A DNA stretch of 64,000 nt from Exercitatus varius (lineage in GTDB: Bacteria; Pseudomonadota; Gammaproteobacteria; Enterobacterales; Pasteurellaceae), in the NCBI RefSeq assembly GCF_029577735.1, contig NZ_JARQTO010000004.1:87516-151515 (forward strand). Direction: 5' to 3'. Shown one piece after another: positions 40,655-49,675 of this stretch. Every line of letters starts with the position of its first letter. Position 1 is the first letter of the stretch. The notes beneath the pieces are model-generated. The model did no database searches, was not told the DNA's origin, and saw only the letters and a list, made by a program, of their open reading frames with translations. The position numbers and the translations under genes are program-made.

Positions 40655-41219
40655 GATAAAATCCTTATGTTGAATGCTTGTTATGATAATATGACGTCGT
40701 TTTACCGACTCGCCCTTTAATATGCAACAGAACAAAATTGAAAAGCAAACGATTTCTTGGCGAACGGCGCAAAAAAATGAAAAAATCTTTATAAAATTAA
40801 ATATAATTTAAAAAATATTTATTTTTATTAAACAATGGATAAGTTTTTAACTAAAATTTAAAGTTAATTTTGTATTGTCGTATAAAATCTTGGTTTTTTC
40901 TAATCGTTAAATCGGTGTTTTTGGGTCAGAATCAGGACGGCTTAGATTTAGACATTATCTAATGAAATGTTTTAATGCCTAGATTTCATCTAATTTATCT
41001 GCGGTGAGGCGGAAGAATCTCTTTTTAAAGAGATTGAAATGAATATTTGAGAAATAAACATTGAATGGCAGCCGCGAGAAGGTCGGGTTTTGACGTAAAG
41101 TGCGGTCAAAATTTCTTTAGTTTTTTTATTCGCCGTTCTTGAAAGATTGGCTCGTTCCTTTGGGAGACCGGCAAAACCAATGTTCAAAAAACGACGATTT
41201 TTACGACCGCACTTTGTCG
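40655..41219. other. 565-base intergenic region between gdhA and argE, AT-rich
   Basis: No supported gene. 40740-40890 is very AT-rich and may hold the gdhA promoter; minus-strand TATTAT at about 40686-40691 is a possible -10, but no good -35 is paired with it. Two USS cores occur at about 41097 and 41207. A 78-codon minus-strand frame (40990-41226) has no ribosome site and overlaps the argE end. The part 41170-41217 resembles the recQ 3' region. Confidence 0.5.
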
Positions 41220-42362
41220 TCAACAAAAATGTCGAATTAATTTGGTCAGCAAATCTCTGGTCGGCTGAATGAATTCGGCGGATAAAAATTCATCGGGCTG
41301 GTGCGCCTGTTCGATGGAACCGGGGCCCAAAACCAGCGTCGGGCAAAGTTCCTGAATGAACGGCGCTTCGGTGCAGTAATTCACTACTTCGCATTTTTCG
41401 CCCAGCAGCTTTTCCACCACTTGTACTACTTGAGCGGAATGTTCGCATTCGTAGCCGGGAGTCGCTTCGTGCAGATTACGGATAGAAAGGCGGTCGCCGT
41501 ATTGAGCGAACATCGGCGCCAGTTTTTCCCGCAGCATTTCGTCTAAATCTTCCAACCGCATTTTCGGCAACGGGCGAATGTCGAAATGCAATTCGCAGCA
41601 ACCGCAGATCCGGTTCACCGCATCGCCGCCGTGAATAGCGCCGAGATTCATGGTCGGATAAGGAATGTCGAAAGCGGCGTGATGATATTTTTCCCGCAGC
41701 TCATTACGCATTTGCAGTAAATAGCCGGTGGCTTCATGCATGAGTTCGATAGCGTTAATGCCTTTGGACGGATCGCTAGAATGCCCGGATTTCCCTACAA
41801 TCCGCAGGCCTTTGCCGATGTGTCCCTTGTGGGCGCGAACGGGGCGCAACGATGTGGGCTCACCGATAATCGCGCAATCCGGACGGATATGAGTGTGTTT
41901 AATGAAGGTACGCGTGCCCAGCATCGTGGTTTCTTCATCGGCGGTGGCAAGAATGCGTAGCGGTTTGGTGAGCTTGGTTAAATCGATTTGCTGCACGGCG
42001 TCCAGCACAAACGCAAAAAAGCCTTTCATATCCGCCGTCCCCAGGCCGTAAAATTTGCCGTTTTGTTCGGTCAGTTTAAAAGGATTGAACGTCCAGCGAT
42101 CCTGATCAAACGGCACGGTGTCCGTATGCCCCGCCAGCAGCAAACCGCCTTCGCCTTCGCCGTAAGTGGCAAGCAGATTGTATTTATCGTTGCTGCCTTC
42201 TACCGGTAAAATGTCGGTTTTAAAACCTAAATCGGACAACCAGCTCGCCAGCAATTCGATTAAAGTGCGGTTGGAAATATCGTTGTTTTTGTCGATGTCG
42301 CTGATGGTCGGAATGGCGATCAACTGCGAATACATGTCGAGAAATTGAGGATGTGATTTCAT
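41220..42362 (-). CDS. argE: Acetylornithine deacetylase ArgE
   Basis: A 380-residue M20-family metallopeptidase that removes acetate from N-acetylornithine to give ornithine. Zinc ligands appear in AGHTDTVPFD (His and Asp), followed by the catalytic/metal EE pair in ATADEETTMLG and the dimerisation lid domain in the middle. It diverges from argC with a 104-base shared control region, as in enterobacteria. A USS lies inside at about 42263. Confidence 0.95.
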   Translation of the reverse strand: MKSHPQFLDMYSQLIAIPTISDIDKNNDISNRTLIELLASWLSDLGFKTDILPVEGSNDKYNLLATYGEGEGGLLLAGHTDTVPFDQDRWTFNPFKLTEQNGKFYGLGTADMKGFFAFVLDAVQQIDLTKLTKPLRILATADEETTMLGTRTFIKHTHIRPDCAIIGEPTSLRPVRAHKGHIGKGLRIVGKSGHSSDPSKGINAIELMHEATGYLLQMRNELREKYHHAAFDIPYPTMNLGAIHGGDAVNRICGCCELHFDIRPLPKMRLEDLDEMLREKLAPMFAQYGDRLSIRNLHEATPGYECEHSAQVVQVVEKLLGEKCEVVNYCTEAPFIQELCPTLVLGPGSIEQAHQPDEFLSAEFIQPTRDLLTKLIRHFC

Positions 42363-42399
42363 TGCGTTTGCCTTAAATTAAAGGTTGATTTTTAAATAT

Positions 42400-42420
42400 T
42401 TATGCAGAATAATAGCATAA
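42400..42420. promoter_or_regulatory. Inverted repeat in the argE-argC control region, candidate ArgR operator
   Basis: TTATGC (42400-42405) and GCATAA (42415-42420) around AGAATAATA. It overlaps a possible argC -10 (AATAAT, 42408-42413) that is 17 bases from TTGATT (42385-42390). ARG boxes are AT-rich palindromes of 18 bases, so the match is only partial. Position between divergent arg genes supports it. Confidence 0.4.
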
Positions 42421-42466
42421 TTAATCACTGAAAAGCATTTTTACACATTATAATACAGGATTGATC

Positions 42467-43477
42467 ATGGCACAAAAAGCAATCGTTGTCGGTGCAAGCG
42501 GTTATACCGGCGCGGAATTAGCGAAAATCTTAACCCGCCACCCTGAATTCGAACTCACCGGTTTGTATGTTTCAACCAACAGTCAGGACGCCGATAAACC
42601 CATTTCGACACTGTATCCTCAGCTTCGTACGATTTGTGATTTGCCGTTACAACCGTTGCCGGAAGATTTAACCGAAATCGCGCAGAATGCGGATTTGGCG
42701 TTTTTCGGCACCGCTCATGAAGTCAGTCATAATTTGGTTCCGATTTTCCTGAAAAACGGTTGTAAAGCGTTCGATCTTTCCGGCGCATTCCGGGTAAACA
42801 ACGTAGATTTTTACACGGAATATTACGGTTTCACCCATCAATATCCCGAATTACTGGAAAAAGCGGTGTATGGTTTGGCAGAATGGAATCACGAAAAAAT
42901 CGCGCAAACGGATTTAGTAGCGGTAGCGGGCTGTTATCCGACGGTTTCTCAGTTAAGTCTTAAACCGTTGATTGAAAACGATTTACTGGATCTCAACCAA
43001 TTGCCGGTGATTAACGCGGTCAGCGGCGTAAGCGGCGCAGGACGTAAAGCCAGTCTGACCTCCAGCTTCTGCGAAGTCAGCCTGAACGCTTACGGCGTGT
43101 TTAATCACCGCCACCAACCGGAAATTGCCGTTCATTTAGGCGCGGAAGTGATTTTTACCCCGCATTTGGGCAATTTTAAACGCGGCATTCTGGCGACCAT
43201 TACGGCAAAACTGAAAGCGGGTGTCACGGACGAACAAATTCGCGCCGCTTATCGCCAATATTATGCCGGTCGTCCGCTGGTGCGGGTTTACCAACAGGGC
43301 TTGCCGAGCATTAAAGCGGTAGAATTCACGCCTTATTGCGACATCGGCTTTGCCACCAAGAACGGACACATCATCGTGGTCGGCGCGGAAGACAATTTGT
43401 TGAAAGGCGCGGCGGCGCAAGCGGTGCAATGTGCCAATATTCGCTACGGATTCAATGAAGTTTTGGGCTTAATTTAG
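42467..43477 (+). CDS. argC: N-acetyl-gamma-glutamyl-phosphate reductase ArgC
   Basis: A 336-residue enzyme reducing N-acetylglutamyl phosphate to the semialdehyde. The NADP loop is VVGASGYTGAEL, the catalytic Cys is in VAGCYPTVSQL, and a second region, VSGVSGAGRKA, follows. Start at ATG 42467, with AGGA just upstream; a TTG at 42461 would add two residues only. It precedes argB by 92 bases. Confidence 0.96.
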   Translation: MAQKAIVVGASGYTGAELAKILTRHPEFELTGLYVSTNSQDADKPISTLYPQLRTICDLPLQPLPEDLTEIAQNADLAFFGTAHEVSHNLVPIFLKNGCKAFDLSGAFRVNNVDFYTEYYGFTHQYPELLEKAVYGLAEWNHEKIAQTDLVAVAGCYPTVSQLSLKPLIENDLLDLNQLPVINAVSGVSGAGRKASLTSSFCEVSLNAYGVFNHRHQPEIAVHLGAEVIFTPHLGNFKRGILATITAKLKAGVTDEQIRAAYRQYYAGRPLVRVYQQGLPSIKAVEFTPYCDIGFATKNGHIIVVGAEDNLLKGAAAQAVQCANIRYGFNEVLGLI

Positions 43478-43519
43478 GCGATGAAGTGCGTTTTCCGCAC
43501 ATCATAACCGTTCAACTCC

Positions 43520-43548
43520 GACACGCTCCGCACAGGGCAAAGCGTGTC
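43520..43548. repeat. Hairpin between argC and argB
   Basis: GACACGCT (43520-43527) pairs with AGCGTGTC (43541-43548). It could be a processing or attenuation stem within the argCB transcript. Confidence 0.4.
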
Positions 43549-43569
43549 ATCACGTAAAGTAAAAAATAT

Positions 43570-44343
43570 ATGAGACCATTAGTGATTAAACTGGGCGGCG
43601 TATTGCTGGATACACCGGCGGCAATGGAAAATCTGTTCACCGCGCTGGCAAAATATTTGCAAAATTCCGACCGCACTTTACTGATTGTTCACGGCGGCGG
43701 CTGCGTGGTGGACGATTTAATGAAGCGGCTGAATTTGCCGGTTCGCAAGAAAAACGGTTTGCGCGTGACGCCGAGCGATCAAATCGACATCATCGTCGGC
43801 GCTCTGGCGGGAATCGCCAATAAAACGCTGGTGGCGCAGGCGGCGAAATTCAAATTAAATCCGGTGGGATTATGTCTGGGAGACGGTGAATTAACCGTCG
43901 CCAAGCAGTTTGATCCGGAATTAGGGCACGTCGCCAATGTGATTGCGCACAACCCCGCTTTGCTGGATAATTTGCTTTCCGGCGGATTTTTGCCGATTAT
44001 CAGTTCCATCGCGGTAGATGAAAACGGCTTGCTGATGAACGTTAATGCGGATCAGGCGGCCACGGCGATTGCTTCGCTGATTGATGCGGATTTGGTGATG
44101 TTATCCGATGTGGACGGCGTGCTGGATGCGGACAAAACGTTGCTGCCCGAATTAAACGCCGCGCAAATTGCACGATTAATTGAAGATAACGTCATCACCG
44201 ACGGTATGATTGTAAAAGTCAACGCAGCGTTGGATGCGGCAAAAATTCTCAATCGCGGCGTGGATATCGCCAACTGGAAATATCCCGAAAAACTGACCGC
44301 ACTTTTCTCCGGCGAGATTATCGGAACGAGGATTAATCCTTAA
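43570..44343 (+). CDS. argB: Acetylglutamate kinase ArgB
   Basis: A 257-residue amino acid kinase that phosphorylates N-acetylglutamate. The N-terminal KLGGVLLD, the VHGGG substrate loop (about 39-43) and the C-terminal ATP-site GMIVKVNAALDA are present. The short form without the N-terminal helix suggests it is not arginine-feedback-inhibited, as in E. coli. Two USS cores are in the gene. Confidence 0.95.
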   Translation: MRPLVIKLGGVLLDTPAAMENLFTALAKYLQNSDRTLLIVHGGGCVVDDLMKRLNLPVRKKNGLRVTPSDQIDIIVGALAGIANKTLVAQAAKFKLNPVGLCLGDGELTVAKQFDPELGHVANVIAHNPALLDNLLSGGFLPIISSIAVDENGLLMNVNADQAATAIASLIDADLVMLSDVDGVLDADKTLLPELNAAQIARLIEDNVITDGMIVKVNAALDAAKILNRGVDIANWKYPEKLTALFSGEIIGTRINP

Positions 44344-44369
44344 CTTTAGTTTTTAAAGAGGAAAAGAAT

Positions 44370-45365
44370 ATGAAGATAGCAGTTTACAGTACAAAAAATT
44401 ATGATCGAAAATATTTTGAATTGGTAAATGTAAAATACGGCTGCGATTTGGAATTCTTTGATTTCGCGTTAAGCGAACGTACCGCAAAAATGGCGGAGCA
44501 TAGCGATGTGGTGTGTATTTTTGTGAATGATGACGGCAGTCGCAAAGTTTTGGAGAAATTAGCCGCACTTGGAGTGAAAATCGTGGCGTTGCGCTGTGCG
44601 GGTTTTAACAATGTGGATTTGCAGGCGGCGAAAGAATTGGGTATCAGCGTAGTACGCGTGCCGGCATATTCGCCGGAAGCGGTTGCGGAACATACCGTCG
44701 GTTTGATGTTGACATTGAATCGTCACATTCATCGTGCCTATCAACGTACCCGCGAAGCGAATTTTTCCCTCGAAGGATTGATCGGCTTTAATATGCACGG
44801 TCGTACCGTCGGTGTAATCGGCACCGGTAAAATAGGCGTGGCGGTGATGCGCATTTTAAAAGGTTTCGGCATGAATATTTTGGCGTTTGACCCGTTTAAA
44901 AATCCGGCGGCGGAAGAATTGGGAGCGAAATATGTGGAACTGGACGAATTATATGCGAAATCCCATATTATTACTTTGCATTGCCCGGCAACACCGGAAA
45001 ATTATCATCTGTTGAATGCCGATGCATTCCGTAAAATGCGTGACGGCGTGATGATAATCAACACCAGTCGCGGTACCTTGATCGATACGCCGGCGGCAAT
45101 AGAAGCGTTGAAGCTGCGCAAAATCGGTGCATTAGGCATGGATGTGTATGAAAACGAACGTGATTTATTTTTTGAAGATAAATCAAACGAAGTTATTGTC
45201 GATGACGTATTCCGACGTTTGTCGGCCTGTCACAACGTGTTGATTACTGGCCATCAAGCTTTTTTAACGGAAGAGGCTTTGATTAGCATTGCGGAGGTGA
45301 CTTTATCCAATATTTATCAATTGGCAAAAGACGGCACTTGCACTAATTTGGTGCTGCCGAACTAA
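44370..45365 (+). CDS. ldhA: D-lactate dehydrogenase (fermentative)
   Basis: A 331-residue NADH-dependent D-2-hydroxyacid dehydrogenase that reduces pyruvate to D-lactate. The NAD loop is VIGTGKIGVAV. The catalytic Arg-Glu-His residues are spread over LRCAGFNNVD, GMDVYENERDLFF and ITGHQAFLTEEAL. The ribosome site AGAGGA precedes the ATG. It sits 26 bases after argB, between it and argH, so it may share the arg transcript. Confidence 0.95.
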   Translation: MKIAVYSTKNYDRKYFELVNVKYGCDLEFFDFALSERTAKMAEHSDVVCIFVNDDGSRKVLEKLAALGVKIVALRCAGFNNVDLQAAKELGISVVRVPAYSPEAVAEHTVGLMLTLNRHIHRAYQRTREANFSLEGLIGFNMHGRTVGVIGTGKIGVAVMRILKGFGMNILAFDPFKNPAAEELGAKYVELDELYAKSHIITLHCPATPENYHLLNADAFRKMRDGVMIINTSRGTLIDTPAAIEALKLRKIGALGMDVYENERDLFFEDKSNEVIVDDVFRRLSACHNVLITGHQAFLTEEALISIAEVTLSNIYQLAKDGTCTNLVLPN

Positions 45366-45378
45366 ATAAACCGTGTAG

Positions 45379-45440
45379 GGCGGGAACTTGTTACCCGCCA
45401 ATAGAACTATTGAAAAAAGGTGGGCGCGTGCGAGCCCACC
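45379..45440. repeat. Two consecutive GC-rich palindromes between ldhA and argH
   Basis: Stem 1: GGCGGG (45379-45384) with CCCGCC (45394-45399). Stem 2: GGTGGGC (45419-45425) with GCCCACC (45434-45440). No T-tract follows either, so they are not simple terminators. They look like a REP-type dispersed element. Confidence 0.6.
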
Positions 45441-45465
45441 CTGCGTTATAAGAGAGAAACAAATT

Positions 45466-46848
45466 ATGGCACTTTGGGGCGGCCGCTTTACACAGGCGGC
45501 GGATAAACGGTTTAAAGATTTTAACGATTCATTGCGTTTTGACTATCGTCTGGCGGAACAGGACATCGAAGGTTCCATCGGCTGGTCGAAAGCGTTGGTC
45601 AGCGTGAATATTTTAACGCGGGAAGAACAGCAACGATTGGAAACGGCGTTGAACGAGTTGCTGATCGAAGTGCGGTCGAATCCGCAGGCGATTTTGCAGG
45701 ACGACGCGGAAGATATTCACAGCTGGGTGGAAAGTAAACTGATTGACAGAGTCGGCAATCTGGGTAAAAAGCTGCACACCGGCCGCAGCCGTAACGACCA
45801 GGTGGCGCTTGACATCAAAATGTGGTGCAAAGCGCAGGTGCTGGAATTACAAAAAACCGTGCGCGAATTGCAGGCAAAGCTGGTGCTGACCGCCGAAAAT
45901 ACGCAGGACGCCGTCATGCCTGGCTATACGCACTTGCAACGCGCTCAGCCCATTAGTTTTGCTCACTGGTGCATGGCGTATGTGGAAATGCTGGAACGCG
46001 ATTACACCCGCCTGGGCGACGCTTATCAGCGCATGAACGCTTGTCCGCTGGGCAGCGGCGCGTTAGCCGGCACGGCCTATCCGATCGATCGCGAACAGCT
46101 GGCGCGGGATTTGGATTTTGCTTACGCCACCCGTAATAGTTTAGACAGCGTATCCGATCGCGATCACATCATTGAATTGCTGTCCGCCGCTTCTTTGAGT
46201 ATGGCGCATTTGTCGCGTTTTGCCGAAGACATGATTATTTTCAACAGCGGCGAAGCGGATTTTGTGGAGCTCTCCGATCGCGTGACATCCGGTTCATCGC
46301 TTATGCCGCAAAAGAAAAATCCCGATGCCTGCGAATTGATCCGCGGCAAAGCGGGACGGGTCATCGGCTCGCTGATGGGCATGCTGACGACGGTAAAAGG
46401 GCTGCCGTTGGCGTATAACAAAGATATGCAGGAAGACAAAGAAGGAATTTTTGACGCCCTTGATACTTGGCACGATTGCCTGACTATGGCGGCGTTCGTG
46501 CTGGAAGACATTAAAGTGAATGTGGAACGCACGCGCGAAGCGGCGTTAAAAGGCTATTCCAACGCCACGGAATTGGCGGATTATCTGGTGGCGAAAGGCG
46601 TGCCGTTCCGCGATTCTCACCATATCGTGGGCGAAACCGTGGTTTATGCCATTAAAGTACACAAAGGGCTGGAAGATTTAACGGTGGAAGAATTCCGTCA
46701 GTTCAGCGATGCGGTATCCGACGATGTGTACGAAATTTTATCGCTACAATCCTGTCTGGACAAACGTTGCGCCAAAGGCGGCGTGTCGCCGGCGAGAGTA
46801 GCGGAAGCCATTGCCGAGGCCAAACAACGTATCGGTTTAAAATCTTAA
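45466..46848 (+). CDS. argH: Argininosuccinate lyase ArgH
   Basis: A 460-residue member of the fumarase/aspartase superfamily that cleaves argininosuccinate into arginine and fumarate. The N-terminal MALWGGRFTQ and the family signature GSSLMPQKKNPD are clear. Start at ATG 45466 with AGAGAG upstream; a longer frame from 45388 runs through the palindromic element and is not credible. A USS lies at about 45667. Confidence 0.96.
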   Translation: MALWGGRFTQAADKRFKDFNDSLRFDYRLAEQDIEGSIGWSKALVSVNILTREEQQRLETALNELLIEVRSNPQAILQDDAEDIHSWVESKLIDRVGNLGKKLHTGRSRNDQVALDIKMWCKAQVLELQKTVRELQAKLVLTAENTQDAVMPGYTHLQRAQPISFAHWCMAYVEMLERDYTRLGDAYQRMNACPLGSGALAGTAYPIDREQLARDLDFAYATRNSLDSVSDRDHIIELLSAASLSMAHLSRFAEDMIIFNSGEADFVELSDRVTSGSSLMPQKKNPDACELIRGKAGRVIGSLMGMLTTVKGLPLAYNKDMQEDKEGIFDALDTWHDCLTMAAFVLEDIKVNVERTREAALKGYSNATELADYLVAKGVPFRDSHHIVGETVVYAIKVHKGLEDLTVEEFRQFSDAVSDDVYEILSLQSCLDKRCAKGGVSPARVAEAIAEAKQRIGLKS

Positions 46849-46857
46849 AAATTCTGC

Positions 46858-46889
46858 CCGCACTTTTAAGCGCAACGCTCAAAGTGCGG
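46858..46889. terminator. USS-pair terminator between argH and rseC
   Basis: CCGCACTTT (46858-46866) with AAAGTGCGG (46881-46889), with an inner AGCG/CGCT stem, followed by TCGATTTTT. It separates two converging genes. Confidence 0.8.
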
Positions 46890-46920
46890 TCGATTTTTGA
46901 CGAGTTTTTTGCCCGCAATG

Positions 46921-47355
46921 TTAACCGATGACTCGCAATAAAATCGGTTGGAAAGCGGGTTTTTTCTGCATTTTGCGGGTAAATAATTTTACCGCGGCAA
47001 AGGAAAGTGCGGTTAAAAAGAAGATAAAAACTGCGCGAATCAATTCGTCGGACAGCCAGATTTCAGTGGCGAAAGTGGTGATAATCAAGGTGAGCAAAGG
47101 CACCGCATAAAGCCAGAATGCGGACGCCATCAGCGAGCGTTCCGGCAAACCGATTTCCACCAGTTGCCCTTGTTTAACGGGGGTAAGCGTCTCCACCGAG
47201 AACAGATGTTCGCCCTGTTCTCCGGTTAATCCGGCAAGTGCCGCCGTGCCGCAGGCGTTTCTCGCCGCACAACTGCCGCACGCACTTTTGGTTTGGCATT
47301 TAACCGTGGCTTTACCCGTTTCGTAACGCACGACCACGGCGGTTTCCGTCATCAT
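46921..47355 (-). CDS. rseC: SoxR-reducing/sigma-E regulatory protein RseC
   Basis: A 144-residue inner-membrane protein. N-terminal cytoplasmic part with a four-cysteine cluster (CQTKSACGSCAARNACG), then two transmembrane segments (about 78-97 and 102-122). RseC has a minor positive effect on sigma-E and a role in SoxR reduction. Last gene of rpoE-rseABC. The spacing to rseB is 13 bases. Confidence 0.93.
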   Translation of the reverse strand: MMTETAVVVRYETGKATVKCQTKSACGSCAARNACGTAALAGLTGEQGEHLFSVETLTPVKQGQLVEIGLPERSLMASAFWLYAVPLLTLIITTFATEIWLSDELIRAVFIFFLTALSFAAVKLFTRKMQKKPAFQPILLRVIG

Positions 47356-47368
47356 AAATTCTGATTCC

Positions 47369-48325
47369 TTAAAATTTTAAATCCTGCACGATACGTTTTG
47401 CCGTACCGATAGGCAGTTGCCCGATGAGGGTAATTTCTTTGTTGTTCATCGTTTCGCTGTAAATCGTGGTGGCGCCGTGTCGCAGCGAGCCGTTTTGCGC
47501 CTCGTTTTGTTGTCCGTCGGACACGAAAATTTCGAAAGTAAACAACCCGTCGCTGTAAAAACGACTTTCAATGCGGTTGCTTTCTTCGTCCGTTGTGAGC
47601 GTTTTATTCATTTGGCGAAAACCTTGCGGTAACCAGCTCAATTTCCAGTTTGAAGTTTTGCCCGCTTTGCGTTTATCGCTAATTAACGGCGGAAACGGCA
47701 GTTGTTCGACGCTTTCCACAAAAGGCAACGGCGTTTCGCTGGTGGCAAACTGAATGACGCGGAACTGGTCGAGTAATACGCCGTCTTGATCCAACAAATC
47801 GCTGCGCAGCAACAAATGGGTTTCTTCGTCAATGAAAACCACGTAATGATAGCGGAAATTATCCTTCGGTTTAATCCGCACCATTTGCACCATGCGATCC
47901 GCTATGCGATTGCGCCCGAGCGCGGTGAAATCGTAATATTTCGCCAGTTTGTCGAAATCAGCCTGCAGTAACGGCGGCAGATTATCCACAATATATTGGG
48001 ATTTCAGGGTAAACGGGGCGATGTGAGGATTAAAATAGCTCACCATGTCGTCTCGTTGGATAATATCCCGTTTTACGCCGTCCATTGTGGTCATTTGCGC
48101 GTATTTTTTATTGTCTTTGAAGCTGTAACGATATTGCAACGCGTGATTATTACCGTTGTCGTTCTGCACAAAAATAAGCTGATAATTTAATTGTCGTTCC
48201 GCCTGTGTCATCGCGTTCAATAACTGTTGCGGCGAAAGATCGTCCGCCGCCCAAGCGGGTTCGGCAAGGACAAAACCGAATATACAGGCGAAAAGTGCGG
48301 TCGATTTTTGCAGAGTTTTTAACAT
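47369..48325 (-). CDS. rseB: Sigma-E factor regulatory protein RseB
   Basis: A 318-residue periplasmic protein that binds RseA and shields it from DegS, and senses lipoproteins/LPS. Signal peptide MLKTLQKSTALFACIFGFVLAEPAWA-A; the mature part has a LolA-like first domain and a smaller C-terminal domain. A USS core encodes STAL in the signal peptide. Start at 48325 gives exactly the E. coli length; upstream Met codons at 48343 and 48370 lack ribosome sites. Confidence 0.94.
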   Translation of the reverse strand: MLKTLQKSTALFACIFGFVLAEPAWAADDLSPQQLLNAMTQAERQLNYQLIFVQNDNGNNHALQYRYSFKDNKKYAQMTTMDGVKRDIIQRDDMVSYFNPHIAPFTLKSQYIVDNLPPLLQADFDKLAKYYDFTALGRNRIADRMVQMVRIKPKDNFRYHYVVFIDEETHLLLRSDLLDQDGVLLDQFRVIQFATSETPLPFVESVEQLPFPPLISDKRKAGKTSNWKLSWLPQGFRQMNKTLTTDEESNRIESRFYSDGLFTFEIFVSDGQQNEAQNGSLRHGATTIYSETMNNKEITLIGQLPIGTAKRIVQDLKF

Positions 48326-48403
48326 TTGCGGAAGTTCCAACATAGCGTTTGACAAATAAAAAATCACCACCCCGAAAGGTGGTGAATCCGTTAAATGGAA
48401 AAA

Positions 48404-48967
48404 TTATTTTTGTTGCTGACTGATGTTCACGCCGTCGGCATTAACGCGGCGTTGCAATTCATAGTTTTGCAATAACGCACCGATACGCTTGTTTTTTTGC
48501 TCAAGCTGTTGTGAAGTCACAATATCTTTTTCCGGCGCATTATAACTTACCGCACGCACGCTGTTGTTAAACGGCAATGTCTGCAACACCGGCGTATCTT
48601 CGGTTTTATCCGCCTGGGATGAGTTGAAAGATTGCACGCCCAACACAGCGACCAAGCACACGCCGGCCGCCACGGCGACTTGCATCATCGGCGCAAACGC
48701 CGCTTTGATTTTTTGCATGAACGGTAAGGTTTCCGCTTCTTCCGGAGTCGGTTGGGAAACCATTGCCGGTTCGGCATCAATCAAGGCATCCATTTTCGCC
48801 GTGAAATCCGCACCTAAAAATACGGTGGTTTCATCACGCATAACGGAACGGATAGCATGGAAATTGCCCCAGCTTTTTTGCAGTTCGGCATCGCGACATA
48901 ATTCCGCAGTAAGCTCGTTACTTACGTTTTCACCGTCCATATAGGCTGAAAGTAACTCTTTTTGCAT
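48404..48967 (-). CDS. rseA: Anti-sigma-E factor RseA
   Basis: A 187-residue single-pass inner-membrane protein. N-terminal cytoplasmic anti-sigma domain (MQKELLSAYMDGENVS...WGNFHAIRSVMRDE), transmembrane segment about 92-110 (MMQVAVAAGVCLVAVLGVQSF), and a Gln-rich periplasmic tail that binds RseB and is cut by DegS. Downstream of rpoE by 22 bases. Confidence 0.95.
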   Translation of the reverse strand: MQKELLSAYMDGENVSNELTAELCRDAELQKSWGNFHAIRSVMRDETTVFLGADFTAKMDALIDAEPAMVSQPTPEEAETLPFMQKIKAAFAPMMQVAVAAGVCLVAVLGVQSFNSSQADKTEDTPVLQTLPFNNSVRAVSYNAPEKDIVTSQQLEQKNKRIGALLQNYELQRRVNADGVNISQQQK

Positions 48968-48989
48968 AATTTTTCCCCAGTTTATTCAT

Positions 48990-49565
48990 TTAACGCTGAA
49001 GCAGCGGATTAATCTTGTTTTCCAGAATTTCCCTGGCGCGGAAAATACGCGAACGTACCGTTCCTACCGGGCAATCCATAATTTCGGCAATTTCCTCATA
49101 ACTTAAACCTTCCAGTTCGCGCAGAGTAATTGCGGTTTTGAGTTCTTCTTGCATGCCATCAATGGTATCGAATACCACTTTACGCAATTCATTGGATAAT
49201 AATTCGTTTTCCGGCGTATCCACACCGCGTAAATTGCCGCCGACATCATAACTTTCGGCGTCTTCCGCCAAAATATCTTCGTTCGGAGGGCGGCGGCCTT
49301 GTGCTGTTAAATAGTTTTTCGCCGTGTTCACCGCAATGCGATAAAGCCATGTATAGAAAGCGCTTTCGCCGCGGAAAGAATCTATTGAACGATACGCTTT
49401 AATAAAAGATTCCTGAACTACGTCCGGAATATCGTTACGCGAAATATAACGCGTCAATAAACCCGCCACTTTGTTTTGATAGCGGGAAACCAATAGATTA
49501 AAGGCTTTCTTATCGCCTTGCTGTACTCTTTCTACCAAGGCCTGATCTGTTAGCTGTTCAGCCAT
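48990..49565 (-). CDS. rpoE: RNA polymerase sigma factor RpoE (sigma-E)
   Basis: A 191-residue ECF sigma factor controlling the envelope stress response. Region 2 has VVQESFIKAYRSIDSFRGESAFYTWLYRIAVN and region 4 has LEGLSYEEIAEIMDCPVGTVRSRIFRAREIL. First gene of rpoE-rseA-rseB-rseC, preceded by a sigma-E-type promoter that implies autoregulation. Confidence 0.98.
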   Translation of the reverse strand: MAEQLTDQALVERVQQGDKKAFNLLVSRYQNKVAGLLTRYISRNDIPDVVQESFIKAYRSIDSFRGESAFYTWLYRIAVNTAKNYLTAQGRRPPNEDILAEDAESYDVGGNLRGVDTPENELLSNELRKVVFDTIDGMQEELKTAITLRELEGLSYEEIAEIMDCPVGTVRSRIFRAREILENKINPLLQR

Positions 49566-49617
49566 AATACTCCACTTTGTCAGCCCTAAGATTTAAGAGA
49601 GAAGCTTATTTGCTTTC

Positions 49618-49645
49618 TTAGAGCGAAATGATTCTAAAAAGTTCC
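49618..49645 (-). promoter_or_regulatory. Sigma-E autoregulatory promoter of rpoE
   Basis: Minus strand: GGAACTT (49645-49639), 16-base spacer, then TCTAA (49622-49618). This fits the sigma-E consensus (GAACTT, 16-17 bases, TCTgA) and lies about 53 bases before the rpoE start. Confidence 0.85.
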
Positions 49646-49675
49646 TTTAGGATCAATAAAATTCTTAAGAAAATC

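Noticed and set aside
40990..41226. 78-codon minus-strand frame between gdhA and argE
   Set aside because: No ribosome site, overlaps the argE end, and contains repeat-like sequence shared with the recQ 3' region. Probably chance.
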